The notes under the pieces were generated by a model, which searched no databases, was not told the origin of the DNA, and saw nothing but the letters and a program-made list of their open reading frames with translations. This document shows positions 1 to 12,448 of a DNA stretch of 64,000 bases, in pieces. Origin of the DNA: Mesocentrotus franciscanus (Eukaryota > Echinodermata > Echinoidea > Camarodonta > Strongylocentrotidae); the NCBI GenBank assembly GCA_037976565.1, contig CP137683.1, forward strand, positions 4,984,865 through 5,048,864. The letters are read 5' to 3'. Each line of letters opens with the position of its first letter. Positions within the stretch are counted from its first letter, which is position 1. The position numbers and the translations under genes are program-made.

Positions 1-412
1 CTCACTCTAAACCCCGCGCATGGTATTATTTTGATGAAAAATGCAGTGAGAACAAAATTAAGGAATCCGTCGCTTGTAAACAAAATAAGACGCCATTGTA
101 TTTTTAGCTGCATACACCGCGGTATGCTCGGCGTTTCAAGAAGGAACAAATGCCGTCCATGCTATCATTCGGGGTTTTTTTAAATTTGAAAGTGTGGTTT
201 CTTTGATTGTTCATTAACCCCTATCCTGTGTATTTACAACCAAAATAATTTAGTTATCAGAATCGGTTTCATATCCAGTTTTGAATGGTGTTAAATTACA
301 TTTATATTCTAAACTCATTATAATTTGAGAAATAATAGCATCGCAATTGTGTTCATTCTTTATGGGATGTCGTTTGGTTGGGCAGGATTAGTTCAAATTG
401 TGACGGTGTCGT
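1..412. other. No gene recognised
   Basis: AT-rich sequence with frequent stops in all frames. I see no repeat structure, exon or RNA signature here. Confidence 0.5.
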
Positions 413-630
413 GGCGAGATGTGTCTTAGCGAAATCACGTCTGTACAGACGCATCTCGCCTGGCGAGCTGCGTCTTACAGACACATCTTGCCGCATTCCC
501 CCGGCGAGATGTGTCTCCTAGATCGGCGAGATGAGTCTGCGATTGGCGAAAAGTGTCCACTGGCCGATCGGCGAGATGAGTCTGCTAGCGATTGGCGAAT
601 AGTGTCTACTGCAGTACTGGCCGATTTGTT
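413..630. repeat. Cluster of short GGCGAGATGTGTCT-type motifs
   Basis: A GC-rich island in AT-rich surroundings. The words ggcgagatgtgtct, cggcgagatgagtct and their reverse complement agacgcatctcgcc occur about eight times in both orientations, spaced roughly 20-50 bases apart. The same motif reappears at 13108-13262. An open frame runs through the island, but its protein is only a translation of the repeat, so I do not call a gene. Confidence 0.7.
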
Positions 631-1259
631 TTACTTTCGTGTCCCATCTAAAGGAACTAGATGTTTTTTTTTCTTTACATGATGATGATATTGTCTAAAA
701 ATATATTTCATAACGTTCCTAAAACCCGTGAAATGCAAGTGCATTTATTGCATCATAATTTAACCATTTAAAAATAACTATGCACGCTGCTGAGGCAGAT
801 ATCATTACTTACTATTCCTAGAAACTTTGAAGTTAAACAAAAATGTAACAGGTGATGTGGGGAAAACTTTTTTTAAAATTGTATTATATTATCTTGTATT
901 TATTAAATATTTTCTGCCTATATGACAGTGAGAATATGATATAATACATAACTCAACTGTTATTGTATATATTAAAATTTTGAATGTCTAAACTGCAGAG
1001 CATTTGACGAGGCGTAATCATGTGATGTGCGAAAAGAATGACTGCTGATTTGTGAAATGTTTCCTTTATAATATTTTGTAAAATGATTATTCTATACAAA
1101 GATATCAAAAAGTTATATGACAGGAGGGGAAGAGGGGAAAGAGAGAGAGAGAGAGGGGAGAGGGTGAGAGAGAAAGAGAGGATGCAATGTTGATATTTGA
1201 AACACCTTTGATGACTGTACTTAAAAGGCAAGATTTAGAACAAAAATTAGAAACAAAAA
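631..1259. other. AT-rich spacer with GA microsatellite
   Basis: No gene seen. A purine-rich GA-repeat tract sits at about 1121-1180. Confidence 0.5.
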
Positions 1260-1815
1260 CACAAAAATGCCCCCATGTTTTCGAGTGCCCCTTTACTTCA
1301 GATACGGTGCCCCTGTTTAGAAACAAATATGTTTCCGATCTCTCCGGGGCACGCCCCAACACTTTTTCAAGTACCCCAAAGTTCCCTTTTACAGAGGAAA
1401 ATGTCCCTTTACTTCCTCTTCAAATAAATAGCCCTTTAGTTTGACATATGACCTTTTCCTTGTTCATATAATTGCCTTTTGTCCTTCTGATAAGTGACAC
1501 TTTTCCCTTCTTACAAATGCCCTTTTCAACTGTGTAAATGCCCCTATTCAAATCTGACATGTGCCCGTTTTCCTTTTAATAAGTGCTCCTTTTAATCTCT
1601 GATTAGTGCTCCTTTTACTATTCACAAGTGATCCCTTTTCCTTTCTTACAAGTGCCTTTGTTCCTTTTATTAAGAGCCCTTTCCACGTCTCATAAATACC
1701 CCTTTTAACCTCTGATAGAATAATGCCCTTATTAAAATCTGATAGATGCATGCCTCTTTTCCTTTGTAATAAGTGCCCCTTTTTCCTTTCTACGTAACAT
1801 GTGCTCCTAATTTAA
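1260..1815. repeat. Degenerate minisatellite of about 30 bases
   Basis: About 17 imperfect units read roughly 'aagtgcccctttt-cctttt-taat': a (t)gcccc/gctcc core, a pyrimidine run and a short AT spacer. Unit length varies between about 25 and 35 bases. Fragments of the same unit recur at 2175-2235. The open frames here are by-products of a repeat low in stops on one strand. Confidence 0.7.
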
Positions 1816-2514
1816 AGCGACTAATAGCATTTTTTCTCAGTGTTCACCCTCAAACTCATTGCCATGTTCTCGCATATTTTCAGTTGCTGTAAATTATGTA
1901 ACTACATCATGTATTTACAAATTTTTCAGTCATTCATGATGAGATTGTGGTTAAAACCCCATCAGGATTGGATTTGTGTCCTCATAAATCTTACAATTTT
2001 TGCTCGCTCTCATTGCTCACTCGAAAATGGAAATTCAGACCATCACACCCAGCCGCAAAATCATAATAAACAGTGAAATCATCCCTGATATTGAAATGTA
2101 TCAATCACAATAATTATAAGGGTACATGTGTATACCAATGTTTGAAAATTGTATATTTTTGCTTTGAGGTTATCTTTTAAGTGCCTCTTTCTTCAAGAAA
2201 GTGCCCTTTATGGTGCCCCCAACTTTTAAAGACGCTCCGCCACCCTTGTACCACATTATGTTTTCATTTGAATATCGTGGGCTTTTCCGATACAATGTTG
2301 CTATATCATGTTTATTACTTAGCATTTCCTGGTCCACTGTGCTACGGGTCATTACGACTTTAAAAAAATTAATCCTGAAGCTTAATAAATAGCACTACTT
2401 GCTACCTACAGGACATGAATATCGAATTATAAAGATCATAATATGTTTGCAAAAATTTAATGAAATATGATACCTAACACATTATATATTTTAATGAATT
2501 GTACTGCTCCAACT
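1816..2514. other. No gene recognised
   Basis: AT-rich. It contains only stray units of the preceding minisatellite near 2175-2235. Confidence 0.5.
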
Positions 2515-2522
2515 CAGACCCC

Positions 2523-4150
2523 CAGGCGTGGATCCAGGGGCCGAGTGGGCCTCCCCGCCAAATAGAGAGAGAGAGAAAAGGAAAAGAAGGGAAAGGGAAG
2601 GAGAGAAAGGGAAAGTTAGAAGAGGAAGAAGAAAAAAGGGGGAAAAGAAGGAGATGGGGGCGAAAGGGCCTTACCTCCTAGGCTGTTACCCCCCATAAAA
2701 AACAAGAGAGAAGGAAGGAAAGGGAAATTTAAAAAAAGGAAAAGAGGAGATAAAGGGAAGGAGAAAAAAAAGAGGAAGAATTAGAAAAGAAAAGAAGGGG
2801 GATATCAGTTGCAATCTTCCCGCCAACAAGTTGTGGATCGGGGGCAAAGGCCCTTGCCTCTCTCCCCTCCCCAAAAAAAAAGAGAGAAGGAAGGGAAAGA
2901 GGAGAGCTAAAAGGGAACAAAAAAGAGGAAGAAGAAAAGAAAGGTGATTAGAAAGAAGGGGAGATCAGTTGCGATGAATCCCGCCAACAACGTGTGGATC
3001 GATCAAGGGGCAACAGGCTTCCTCCCCAGCAAACCCTAAAGAGAGAGAAGTAAGGAAATGGAATGGGAAAAGAGAGAAAGTGAAGAAAAAAAAAAGAGAA
3101 AGAAGAAAGGTAGGAGAGATCAATTGCGTTTTTCCCCGCCATGCAACAAGGTGAGGCTCGAGGGGGCACTGCATATGGCGCACTTATGGAGGGGGAGCTT
3201 GGGGGGGCAATATAATTCAAACATGGTTTATTTCTAGTTCGATACCGGTGATTTACAAATGTTGCTGAAATGATCGACATAGTTTTCCTTTCCGAGATTT
3301 TTCCTCACTTTTAGTAAATTATAATTGTTTATGCGTTTGTTGGAAAATGACAAATTCCTATATTTACAGTCAGGCAAGAAATGTGCTTATTTAGAGGCCT
3401 AAATGTCAAGGCCCGAGGAACGGGGCTGGGGGCCTCGAGCCCCCCCCCCACTTTTTTTGAAAAAGTATATTAACGAGAAATAGAAAGAAAGAGAAAAAGA
3501 AAGAAAGAAAAGTGACCTGCCAGTGTCACAAAATACATAAAAATATGCTCATCTAACCTTGATTAAAGCCTCAAACCCTGAGCTTCCGGTAGCTCTGCCC
3601 CTGGATTCCACCTAGGGCCATAAGGCGGGCCCCTGAATGCTTATCTGACCGTTATAAAATGCCTAAACCCCCTGAGCTTCTGGGGGCTCTGCCCCCTGGA
3701 CCCAACGCCAATTAGTGTCCTGCCAGTGTCAAAAATAAGGTATCAAAATATGCTCATCTGACCTTAATTAAACGCTTAAAACCCTGAGCTTCCGGGGCTT
3801 TGCCCACACGACCCAACCAATGGCACTAAGGTGGGCCCTGCATGGATGCTCATCTGACCTCATTTATTCCCTAAAACCCTAGCTTCTGGGGCTCCGCCCC
3901 TGACCCCACGCCAATTAGTGTCCTGCCAGTGTCACAAATAAGGTATCAAAATATGCTCATCTGACTGAATTAAATGCCCATACCCCTGAGCTTCCGGGGC
4001 TCCACCCTTGACCCCCGCCAATTTACGCTACGCTCTACCTGATCATATATACTCATATATAGCCTCCCCACCCACTATGAAAAGCATTCAGCGGGCCTGC
4101 ATGTAAGAGTGGGGTGATGCAGATTTTGTCTGCCCCCCACCATACCCTTT
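2523..4150 (+). mobile_element. Decayed non-autonomous hAT-like element
   Basis: It starts with the terminal motif CAGGCGTGGATCCAGG and follows the same layout as the complete copy at 50663-52131. There are purine-rich GGAAAGGAGAG blocks separated by copies of the terminal motif, then a shared segment (gacaaattcc, gtcaggcaag, tcgagccccc). After that come 130-140 base tandem units beginning 'cctgagcttccgggg' and containing 'gccaattagtgtcctgccag'. Similarity to the other copy stops near 4150, so the right terminal repeat is missing. No transposase is present; open frames across the purine blocks are compositional. Confidence 0.7.
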
Positions 4151-5168
4151 TCCAGCACACAAACACATTAGGCACTCTCTGGAAGGGCCCACCATGCATT
4201 TGCTATAAAAGTAGTCCACCATAGGGATGTTGCGAAGTGGTCATATGATGCACTTATATAGGACTACTTTTTATATCTCGACATGCGAGTTCCTCCAAAA
4301 TATGGGAGTTTGCCCCCTGGGTAATATATGGAGGAATGTGAATGAATGTATTATACATGTACGTGTTTATTCAGCTCTCGTATCCTTCGGTCAACTTTCA
4401 TTCACACATGTTATCCTAACTCATTCATTTGTAATTCATTAATGACATCTACTATAAATCAGTGCATTCAATCTACTTCCTGTATTCCCTTCCTTTTTCT
4501 CATCCTTTCACAATCACATATTCATTATGGGCCTTCCATTCTGCCTTTCACAATCATACGTTTCACCCAACAATTTTTCACAACCCACCCTACACTCTTC
4601 CTTTGGTCTATATTCTTCACCACACATTCTGGACTACATGTACCTTTAACTACCAAGACATATTTATGTGAAATAATGATGGCAAATTATACCGTATCAA
4701 TCATGTATTCATCCCTAATTACATTTAATAGAAAAGTACAACAATTACTTAATGGTATTGATATTTAATTTAGAAAACGAGATTGAATTTTTGTAATAAA
4801 AATGGCTTTGTATGCAAAAAATGTGCAATATAAAACTGGAAGTGATAGATTGAAACACAAATTATAATATAATATGTACATCTTTGACTGCGTAATTCCT
4901 TGCACATGTGCAGTGGTAAATTAAGTTTTCATAGAAAATGGTGCATTTATATAATGACTAATGATTGGTAAAGAGAAGTCACAAGGAAATTACCTACATT
5001 GTAGTTATATTGGAGCCTTGTTATATGAGGGCCCAAAACCAGAATACAAAGAAGTGGGACCATCAAAATTACATTTGGATAATTATAGTGTTTATTATAA
5101 CGAGGTTCCACTGTATTTAGATCAACGGTACATGCCCACATTTTAAATGACGGGGCAGCCCGAGCACA
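4151..5168. other. No gene recognised
   Basis: Some long open frames cross 4346-4768 but they have no family motif and a biased composition. I see no exon with convincing splice sites. Confidence 0.5.
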
Positions 5169-5416
5169 GGTGCAAACTGCTATCGTCTGACGATTGATGC
5201 CTCCTCCTTCTACAGCCGTCAAAGCCTGGGCCTAGTTACCAATGAAAAGAGCTGGATTGGAAGTCCATTTGAATGCTGCATGAAAAGAAAAAGGTGCAAA
5301 CTGCTATCGTCTGACGATTGATGCCTCCTCCTTCTACAGCCGTCAAAGCCTGGGCCTAGTTACCAATGAAAAGAGCTGGATTGGAAGTCCATTTGAATGC
5401 TGCATGAAAAGAAAAA
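5169..5416. repeat. Two-copy tandem duplication, 124-base unit
   Basis: The unit starting 'ggtgcaaactgctatcgtct' and ending in 'catgaaaagaaaaa' occurs at 5169-5292 and again at 5293-5416 with practically no change, so the duplication is recent. Short flanking gaaaag runs sit at the junction. Confidence 0.95.
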
Positions 5417-5609
5417 GAAAATTCAAATTCATCAGAAATCATGCACGGAACAAGAACATGTCTGGCACATTTTGATACAATTGACATCTTTTGATGCAAT
5501 TTGGAACATTACATGTATAAGGACATATTCAACAAGTAACATTCCAATTTCCTTTTTTGCTACCAGAACTAGAGAAGCTCAAAGCTCCCACTTATGAAGA
5601 AATACATCT

Positions 5610-5835
5610 AAACCTGTATATGTGGATATGTCATCGGACTGCGGATCACAAGGTCCGCTGTTCGAGTTCCGCTGCATCACCAATGTTCTTTAGTAAGACA
5701 TTAATCTACATTTGCCACACTCGACCTGGGTGAGGTAAATGGCTGGAATTAATTCCTTGAAATGCTAGAGCGCCGTAATGGTGGCACAGCTAAAGCCGGT
5801 TAATAATTTCTAAATTTGGAAGCGCATAGAGATGT
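5610..5835 (+). mobile_element. tRNA-derived SINE, diverged
   Basis: The 5' part resembles a tRNA: 'gtggatatgtcatcggactg' covers the D-arm to anticodon-arm region and 'ctgttcgagttcc' is a box B. A body follows ('gacattaatctaca', 'ctgggtgaggtaaatg', 'attccttgaaatg', 'agagcgcc') that matches the copy at 43405-43660 block by block. Two copies with the same head and body at unrelated sites, with no tRNA acceptor stem, point to a SINE family. Box A is weak here and better preserved in the other copy. Confidence 0.7.
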
Positions 5836-6104
5836 TTAAAATGTGATATGCGCTACACATTTCTGCTTGTACATGAATATATGCAAGTATTGCACTTTTT
5901 GATGACATGCGCATACTAATTGTAATTGTTACACCTTACAGGTATATCGGATTTCGACGAAAATGGTATCAGAATGTGCATAAGACTTGCAGCGAAATCT
6001 CTGAAAATGTGAGGTTAACCATACTTGACTGGAACCATCCGTTAATAGAAAGTACATGTAATATTTAAATATGTTTTTTTGAGAATTACCAAATCCAATT
6101 TTTA

Positions 6105-6275
6105 TTAAAGGCCGTGTAGCTTGGCAAATACTGGTTAATGCCATCTACGTCTTCTTTGGACAACTGCACGTAAACGAATGGACTGGATTAACGGTAGTCA
6201 GCGACTTAATCTCGATTAGCCCCGAGTCAGGCCATGGGAAAGACACTTAGTCTCGTCAGTCTACACTCCCTTTAA
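6105..6275. mobile_element. TTAA-bounded MITE, 171 bp, uninterrupted copy
   Basis: Terminal inverted repeats TTAAAGGCCGTGTAGCTTGGC and (right, reverse complement) TTAAAGGGAGTGTAGACTGA enclose a short unique core with 'cgtaaacgaatggact', 'gtagtcagcgactta' and 'gcccc.agtcaggcc'. The same core occurs in reverse orientation in the element at 18554-19252, which carries extra insertions. TTAA at both outer ends suggests piggyBac-type mobilisation. Confidence 0.8.
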
Positions 6276-6299
6276 GGTTGACAGTTGGGTTTATTTGAC

Positions 6300-6690
6300 A
6301 AATAAATGTTAGATTAGGTTAGATTTGCCTAGTTCTGTCTGTATACACATGGATTCCTGTAATCTGACTCCAGTGGTCTCAACAACGGAAAAGGGATGAT
6401 TTTAAAAGAGATTGTTAGAGAAGGAAACTTTCATAACCATGTACCTCTCCAAAACAGCCCATTATTTTGTTGTTCTGCCTTTGTCTCCTCAAGTTGTCAT
6501 CTTGCTTCATCAGCGTTCATCTCCTATGGTGAAGCATCATCCTAAAATTTAAAATAATGCAAAAGCATTATACACAAATTATAATTGCCCTCATGTTGAT
6601 CAGTCTTCTGAACAAGGATACATATGTTCAGCTGGGGGCAGTGTTCGTAGTAGGTCCATGGGTAGATGATCAAGATTTTACTTTACCTAA
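6300..6690. repeat. Direct duplication, copy 1 (partner 7555-7940)
   Basis: Shares long blocks with 7555-7940, for example 'gtctgtatacacatgga', 'ccatgtacctctccaaaac', 'cctttgtctcctcaagttgt' and 'gcatcatcctaaaa'. The copies are in the same orientation about 1.25 kb apart and differ by scattered substitutions and small indels. No coding capacity is recognised in either. Confidence 0.9.
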
Positions 6691-6929
6691 AATGAAAACA
6701 ACTTCTTTTTTTAGGGGAGGTCGGGGTTGGTTAGGGCAATTAAACCATTATAACCACATGTAGCTATTTCAGTGTGAGTTGAAAAATTGAATCAAGAGTT
6801 TCGCGGACATTATGCTTACATGAGAGGTAGTATGTCAATCCACATCCAGTACCATCCCCCCCTTCCTCTCTCTAGAAAATACATTTGTGAAAGTTATATG
6901 TAGTTTTTTTAAGGAAGACATTGAAATTT

Positions 6930-7195
6930 TATAACCGTAGTCCCTGGGGCAATTTTGGGGAGAGGCTGCCCACATGTCAGAGAGACTCATTCTCACAAAG
7001 TTAGATCCCTTTCACCCAAGGATAATTCCTATCAAGTTTGCTTAAATTCCAGCAATCCTTTTATAGAAGTAAGAGTATATCAAAATATGACCCTGGGGCA
7101 CCTGGGGCTGCCCCATGCCAGATGGTTACCTCATATCAACAACTTTAGATACTTCCTTTCCCAAGGACGATTCCTGTCAAGTTGAGCATTTTGCT
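6930..7195. repeat. Diverged two-copy module
   Basis: Segments near 6941-7055 and 7088-7190 share the order 'ccctggggca', 'gctgccc', 'acaa..ttaga', 'cccaagga', 'attcct.tcaagtt'. They look like an old tandem duplication lying between the two copies of the larger direct duplication. Confidence 0.6.
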
Positions 7196-7554
7196 GAGGT
7201 GAGCTAATAAATAATTTCTTAGATTTTCATCTACATGTATTTATTAAATGAACCAAACTGTCAAACTTAATAGTACCGAAGGGCTATAAATGCCATATTT
7301 CATCGTCGTCTTGGTTACTGGTTCCAATCAACAGAGCCTGCGCATGAGGTTCACCGCAAAATCATTCAAGCAACGGGATGGACCTGGGCAAATTCAGTGT
7401 GTGGCGCTGGTGTTATCACCACGCCATTGTTTAGCACAAAATTGTTTGGAACCAGCACCCTTGACAACTTGGCCAATACATCACACTTCGGTACTCTATA
7501 ACCTTCATTTGTTTTTTGATGATATTTCTACTATGATTCAAATCAACTTGTTAT

Positions 7555-7940
7555 CATGGTTAGATTTCCCCATTTCTGTCTGTATACACATGGAGTCCCT
7601 GTAATCTGACTCCAATGGTCTCAACAAACAGAAAAAGGAAAATTTGAAAAGAGATTGTTGTCAGGGTAGAAGGAAACTTTCATAACCATGTACCTCTCCA
7701 AAACGGCCCATTATTTTGTTGTTCTGCCTTTGTCTCCTCAAGTTGTCATCTTGCTCCATCGGCGTTCATCTCCTATGGGAAAGCATCATCCTAAAAAATG
7801 AAGAAAAAAAAATGAAAAATTAAATATGTAAAAGCAGTATACACAAATTATAATTGCACTAATGTTCATCATTAAGTCTTCTCAACAAGAATACATGTTC
7901 ACGTGGGGGCAGTGTTTGATGATCAAGATTTTACCTCTTC
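7555..7940. repeat. Direct duplication, copy 2 (partner 6300-6690)
   Basis: Second copy of the segment described at 6300-6690. It keeps the same block order, ends in 'gatgatcaagattttacc' like its partner, and has a short A-rich insertion near 7795-7830. Confidence 0.9.
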
Positions 7941-8212
7941 TGTCCCCCCTCCCTCCTCATACAAATTTGTGACAGGTCATTTACAGAACTTGTTTCTGAC
8001 AAATTTGTAAATCTACTGACTTTGGAAACATTGTTTCCAAACTCTTCCTGACACCCCCACAATATAATTTTTTTCAAATGATACCACTTTACTGTGGCCA
8101 CATTAGTCCATCCTAGAAATGAATCACTTCCATACATTCTATTTACAAATGTTTAAAACATTTTGAAAACAATCCAAAATTATCACATTTACTCCACAAT
8201 TGTACTCATATA

Positions 8213-8384
8213 CAGTCAAACCTGCTTTAGTGACCACCTGTCTACAAAGACCACCTGTCTACAAGGACCACATTTTTGTTTCCCTTGAAAATGGTTTCTC
8301 ATTGAAACATGTACTAAAGGAACCTGTCTACAAAGACCACTTTTTGTGTTTCCCTTAGGCGGTCGCTATAGACAGGTTTGACTG
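8213..8384. mobile_element. TA-flanked MITE with CAGTCAAACCTG termini
   Basis: Perfect 12-base terminal inverted repeats, CAGTCAAACCTG and CAGGTTTGACTG, flanked by TA on both sides, as expected for Tc1/mariner-type insertion. The interior has three copies of 'ctgtctacaa.gaccac'. Too short to code for a transposase, so non-autonomous. Confidence 0.85.
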
Positions 8385-8386
8385 TA

Positions 8387-10390
8387 TCTCTTTTATATAT
8401 CTTTTCATGGTTTACCTACATATATTAAGGAAAATCAATTTCAAGATCACTGAATATTACACCATCATGTTTATAAATAGACGTACATGTAGGCCTATAC
8501 CTGTCAATTTTTATGTGAAATCTTTAGGTGTCCATACCATCTTGCATCTTCAACATTTGTGGCAATGTCTATAATAAGTTCCATGAGTTGGGTTCTTCTG
8601 TTAAAGTTAATCTGAGGAAAAGATATCGAAACGAAAGATAAAATCTTTCTCATAATTTTCCCTACATCTATAGGCCCTATCCGCATTTTGACATGTTTTC
8701 GCATTCGATAGAAAAATTGGTCATCTTTTAATAATTGTCTTATTATTGTTATCTTTCACAGTTCACAGACAACTAATTTAACGAAAAGACAGCGCTCTTG
8801 TTTAAAAACTGCCCCACAAAATATACCTTTATGCTGTGCTCAGTTTATCTCATCAATTGAGCTTGTAAAGCTACATTAGCCCATCACAGTTCTACATATT
8901 CGCAAATGAGAACTGACATGACCAACTGAATTTGTCAACAACCATCATACCTTTCCTATTGTACTTTTGTCTATTTATCATGTATTTCATCTTTTGCACA
9001 AGCTGCACCTTGAGCATTTGATTGTCAAGTGGATTTGGTGCCTTACAAATCTTATGTATTATTATTATAAATGACAGTCATCTTGTTTCGTTCAGTACAA
9101 CTCAATACCTCATCCACTTTGGCATGCCATGAACACATACTTTATAGAGTGGCATTAATAATAACACTTGGATCAGGGAGATAGAAACACTGCAATTGAA
9201 CAAATTAATTCATCAAGACAAATTATTTGAGATTTATCTAAAAGCCTTGATCTCGAGTCCGACTCTGAGAGTGGAAAAGGGCAGGAAAATGCTCCACGCA
9301 GATGGCGAACTAGGGACATTTAATGTTTGGAACTTCACGAGAAAGAATGGCATCGCATGATTTGTTAGAATTTTCGCGACAAAGTGATGTAGTAGTAGTA
9401 GAATATATTAGCGCCTATATAATTCATTGCCAGAGAAGTTATCTGTGAAAAACCGCTCATGTGACCGGAAACCGGGCAGGCAACATGCAGTAGATCTAGA
9501 CTACTTTGACTTCGATGACTACTTCGATGACTATTTTAAACACACACAGATATGCATGCATGCGTACGGCATGTAGCAGGATAGCACTAGCACTATACTG
9601 TAGGCCTACATACAAAGTCTATAGTATAGTATAGAGTCTAGTACTAGTAGTAGCAGTAGCAGTGCCATTGCCATTGTATAATTAACGACTCATTTCACTT
9701 TTCAGAATAGATCCACCATTTAAGACCCACCTAGATTGGAATAGGGTAATCTGTTGCAGTATAACTCGAATTTATTCTGATCACTGATGCAAGAAACTTA
9801 CGAAATTGAACGGTTAACTTAAAAATGTAATTAGGTCTATGAGTTCGAACTTCTTCTTATTCTTTAATTTGCACGGAAATTCCCGAGATTGTCCCCCTAA
9901 AGTCTGGGAAGACTTTCCCGGGAGGTAAGGGGGTAAGGCTGAAAACTAGCTCATGACGACAAAAACTGAAAAGTTCGAGAGTAGATTGCACAGTATGTTA
10001 TTTCCAAAACATCTAGATCTAGTATGAAATCCTGAAATAGTATGAAAGCACTAGAAAATAGAAATGTATCTAAAGTACATGGCAGTCATGATTGTAGCGG
10101 AATATATTAAATATATGGATAATTATAGCACGACTCACCTTCGAGTTTCTTGGGTCTTAGACTCAGAGTTCACCGCACAGAAAGATCTCTTCTATATTTC
10201 GATCAAGCGACCAATAAGACTTTGGTCGTAGTTAGCGCAACAAAAGAATGATAGAATTCAGGCTATGGTGTCTTCGAAATAAAAAAACAAAAAGTGAAAA
10301 TGTAACATGGATGATATTGATAAAGAGAAGAAAGATTGGACAAAAGCTTTCACCAGAGTCTCCAATGTCACAGCAAAATAACAGATTTCA
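8387..10390. other. No gene recognised
   Basis: Mixed AT-rich sequence. Short direct words such as 'tagtagtag' and 'tatagtatag' occur near 9390 and 9620. I looked for further SLC6 exons of the downstream gene on the minus strand and found none that I could defend. Confidence 0.4.
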
Positions 10391-10424
10391 TATCATAGCA
10401 AAACACGAGGGGTAACCTCGCTTT

Positions 10425-10590
10425 TCATAAGGACCGCTATTCATAATTTGAGAAAAGGGTCTCTATTCATAATAGGACATGAGGGTCGCTATTCATATTA
10501 CGAAATGAGGGTCGCTATATTATATTCATAATACGAAATGAGGGTCGCTATATAATACGGGGTGATCGAGGGTCGCTATTCATTCAAAAA
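10425..10590. repeat. Tandem GAGGGTCGCTATTCATA units
   Basis: Five to six imperfect units of roughly 30 bases with the core 'gagggtcgctattcata' and spacer 'atacgaaat'. A reverse-complement unit pair (gaatagcgacccgaatagcga) sits at 11995-12017, at the far end of the inverted-repeat element, so the units form its outer edge. Confidence 0.8.
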
Positions 10591-12023
10591 TGAATATGAA
10601 ATAAGCAATGAACAAAATGATAAGAAAGCGAAATAATGAATATGGGACACCCCACGGCCGCGGTGCCGCGGTGAGGGGGGGGCGTGAGAGATTTTTTTAT
10701 TTATTTATTTTTATTTAGGGTGCGATATAGCCCTCGTAGCGACAAGGAGGCAGGATATAATGATAAATACAGAACAAACACAGGAAAATACGGAATTTAA
10801 ACATAAATATGCAATCAGGTTCAGAAAAAGGTAAACATTAATTAATTCGAGACATAAATTCAAAGCAAACACAGAAAATATACATGTAATGATGTAATAA
10901 TTATTCAAATCCATTTATAATCATGCTACGAGGGCTATTGATGTTACGAGGGCTTTAGCAGGGGCGGATCCAGGATTTTCCAATAGGGGCGGCCTGAAAT
11001 GTAAAAATCGCGCCGATCGATATTTCGCTCAGTGGGGGAGTAGTGTGAGCACTAAGTAAAATAAACAAAGAAACAAAAAAACTCAAAACCCCTCCCATTG
11101 AGCAAACGAAAAGGAAAATTTGTAGTTACCATCTTTTCTCTAAATTTTTTTGCCAGGTGGGCGGCCCGTCGGGCGCCCTCGCCCCTCCCCCACGTGGATC
11201 CGCGCCTGGGCTATATATATCCTACCCCAATTTTTACGCTACATGACGCGAAAAACCCTTCAAGGTCCGAAAGTGTTCAAGCCCCTATCCCCCAAAAAAA
11301 ACAATTTGAAGTGCCCCCTCATCCCTCTCCGGGCAGTAACTAGGCTCATGGTCCGGTCCAAACCCATTTGGTTTCGGTGTTAGGAAAGTTTCAGGAAATC
11401 AAGATTATGGATAAATGAAGTTAGGTTAATCAATATGATTACTCGTATCCTGAGGTATGATAATTCCTGGAAAACGAAAATCTATCAGTCTTCATTGGCT
11501 ATTAATTGAAGAGCTTCTGGATGCCTGGATATGGCTGAGGCTATAATGATTTGTAGGTCCATAAGTCCTACTTAAACCTACTTGCTACAAAAACATTATT
11601 TTCGTTTATAAACAATTACTAGTTTCTGAAATAGCAAACTCAGTGATAGTGGGCCTGCTTGTTCTACTTAATGTCTCAGTGGCAAAGCCTGGATAAGATT
11701 AGTCGGGGGCAGGGTAGTGGGGCAACATTTCCCATAAGGCGGACAAATTATGATATGATAAGATGTTTTACTACTTTTTCGTCACCGCAGGAGCGGGGGA
11801 AATATATTAGCTAGATTATGGGGATGTCTCTATATAATTATCAAAGATAAAAGGTAAAATATACTTCTTAAAGAGACAAATATTCGGGGCCATGTGTAGC
11901 CCCCGCCCCGCAGCTACGCCACAGCCGCGGGGCGTCCCCCATCCAATATTTCCCTTTGTTATTACCATTTTGTTCATTGCTTATCTAATTTGTATGAATA
12001 GCGACCCGAATAGCGATTTGAGA
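10562..12023. mobile_element. Inverted-repeat element with about 100-base arms
   Basis: Left arm 10562-10664 and right arm 11921-12023 are reverse complements. Shared blocks are 'gggtcgctattcat', 'ataagcaatgaacaaaat' and the GC-rich 'gacaccccacggccgcgg' versus 'ccgcggggcgtccccc'. The interior holds a second inverted pair at 10724-10744 and 10921-10941 (tagccctcgtagc / gctacgagggcta) and a separate hAT-type MITE. No transposase is present. Confidence 0.75.
10959..11208. mobile_element. hAT-type MITE nested in the inverted-repeat element
   Basis: Ends CAGGGGCGGATCCAGG and (right) GTGGATCCGCGCCTG are inverted repeats of the CAG...CTG kind. Flanks 'ggctttag' and 'ggctatat' agree at six of eight positions, a possible decayed 8-bp target duplication. 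Internal 'gccgatcgatatttcgctcagtg' is shared with the MITE at 24481-24766, so both belong to one family. Confidence 0.75.
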
Positions 12024-12448
12024 TTATAATATGCCCTTTTAGTTTTAGGAACACGCATTTCTATCGAATTTTGACATTTCAATTTCAAGTTGAGGTTATA
12101 TAATACGCCCTTTTTATAGGAACATGCAATTCTATTGAGTTTAGAAACTTAAACAAATAGATGTAGGTAATTTTAAGCATTTTCAAACTATTGCTAAATA
12201 AAAGATTGAACTAAACAAAATATGAAATACTTGAGTTTCAAGTTATTTTTGGCCAGGTTTTCACAGTTGGTAAATTATATTAGAGCTTCAGATGGAAATC
12301 GGCCATTAATTAACGCATAACGTTTAATAAAATATATAACTCAAATTAACAGTATTTAGATTTAAAGGCCATATAAAGTATTGTATAATATTTCAATAAG
12401 ATAAAGAGCTTATCAAATTAAATGTTTTTGATCATTACTCCTAATTAG
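12024..12448. other. No gene recognised
   Basis: AT-rich, no repeat or exon seen. Two stretches, 'aatacgccctttt.ta..gaac' near 12030 and 12100, are weak copies of each other. Confidence 0.4.

Noticed and set aside
2499..3280. Several 60-110 codon open frames
   Set aside because: Same compositional artefact in the decayed relative of that element.
4346..4768. 140-codon plus-strand open frame
   Set aside because: No domain, biased to His/Thr/Phe, no splice or promoter support, and a competing frame overlaps it.
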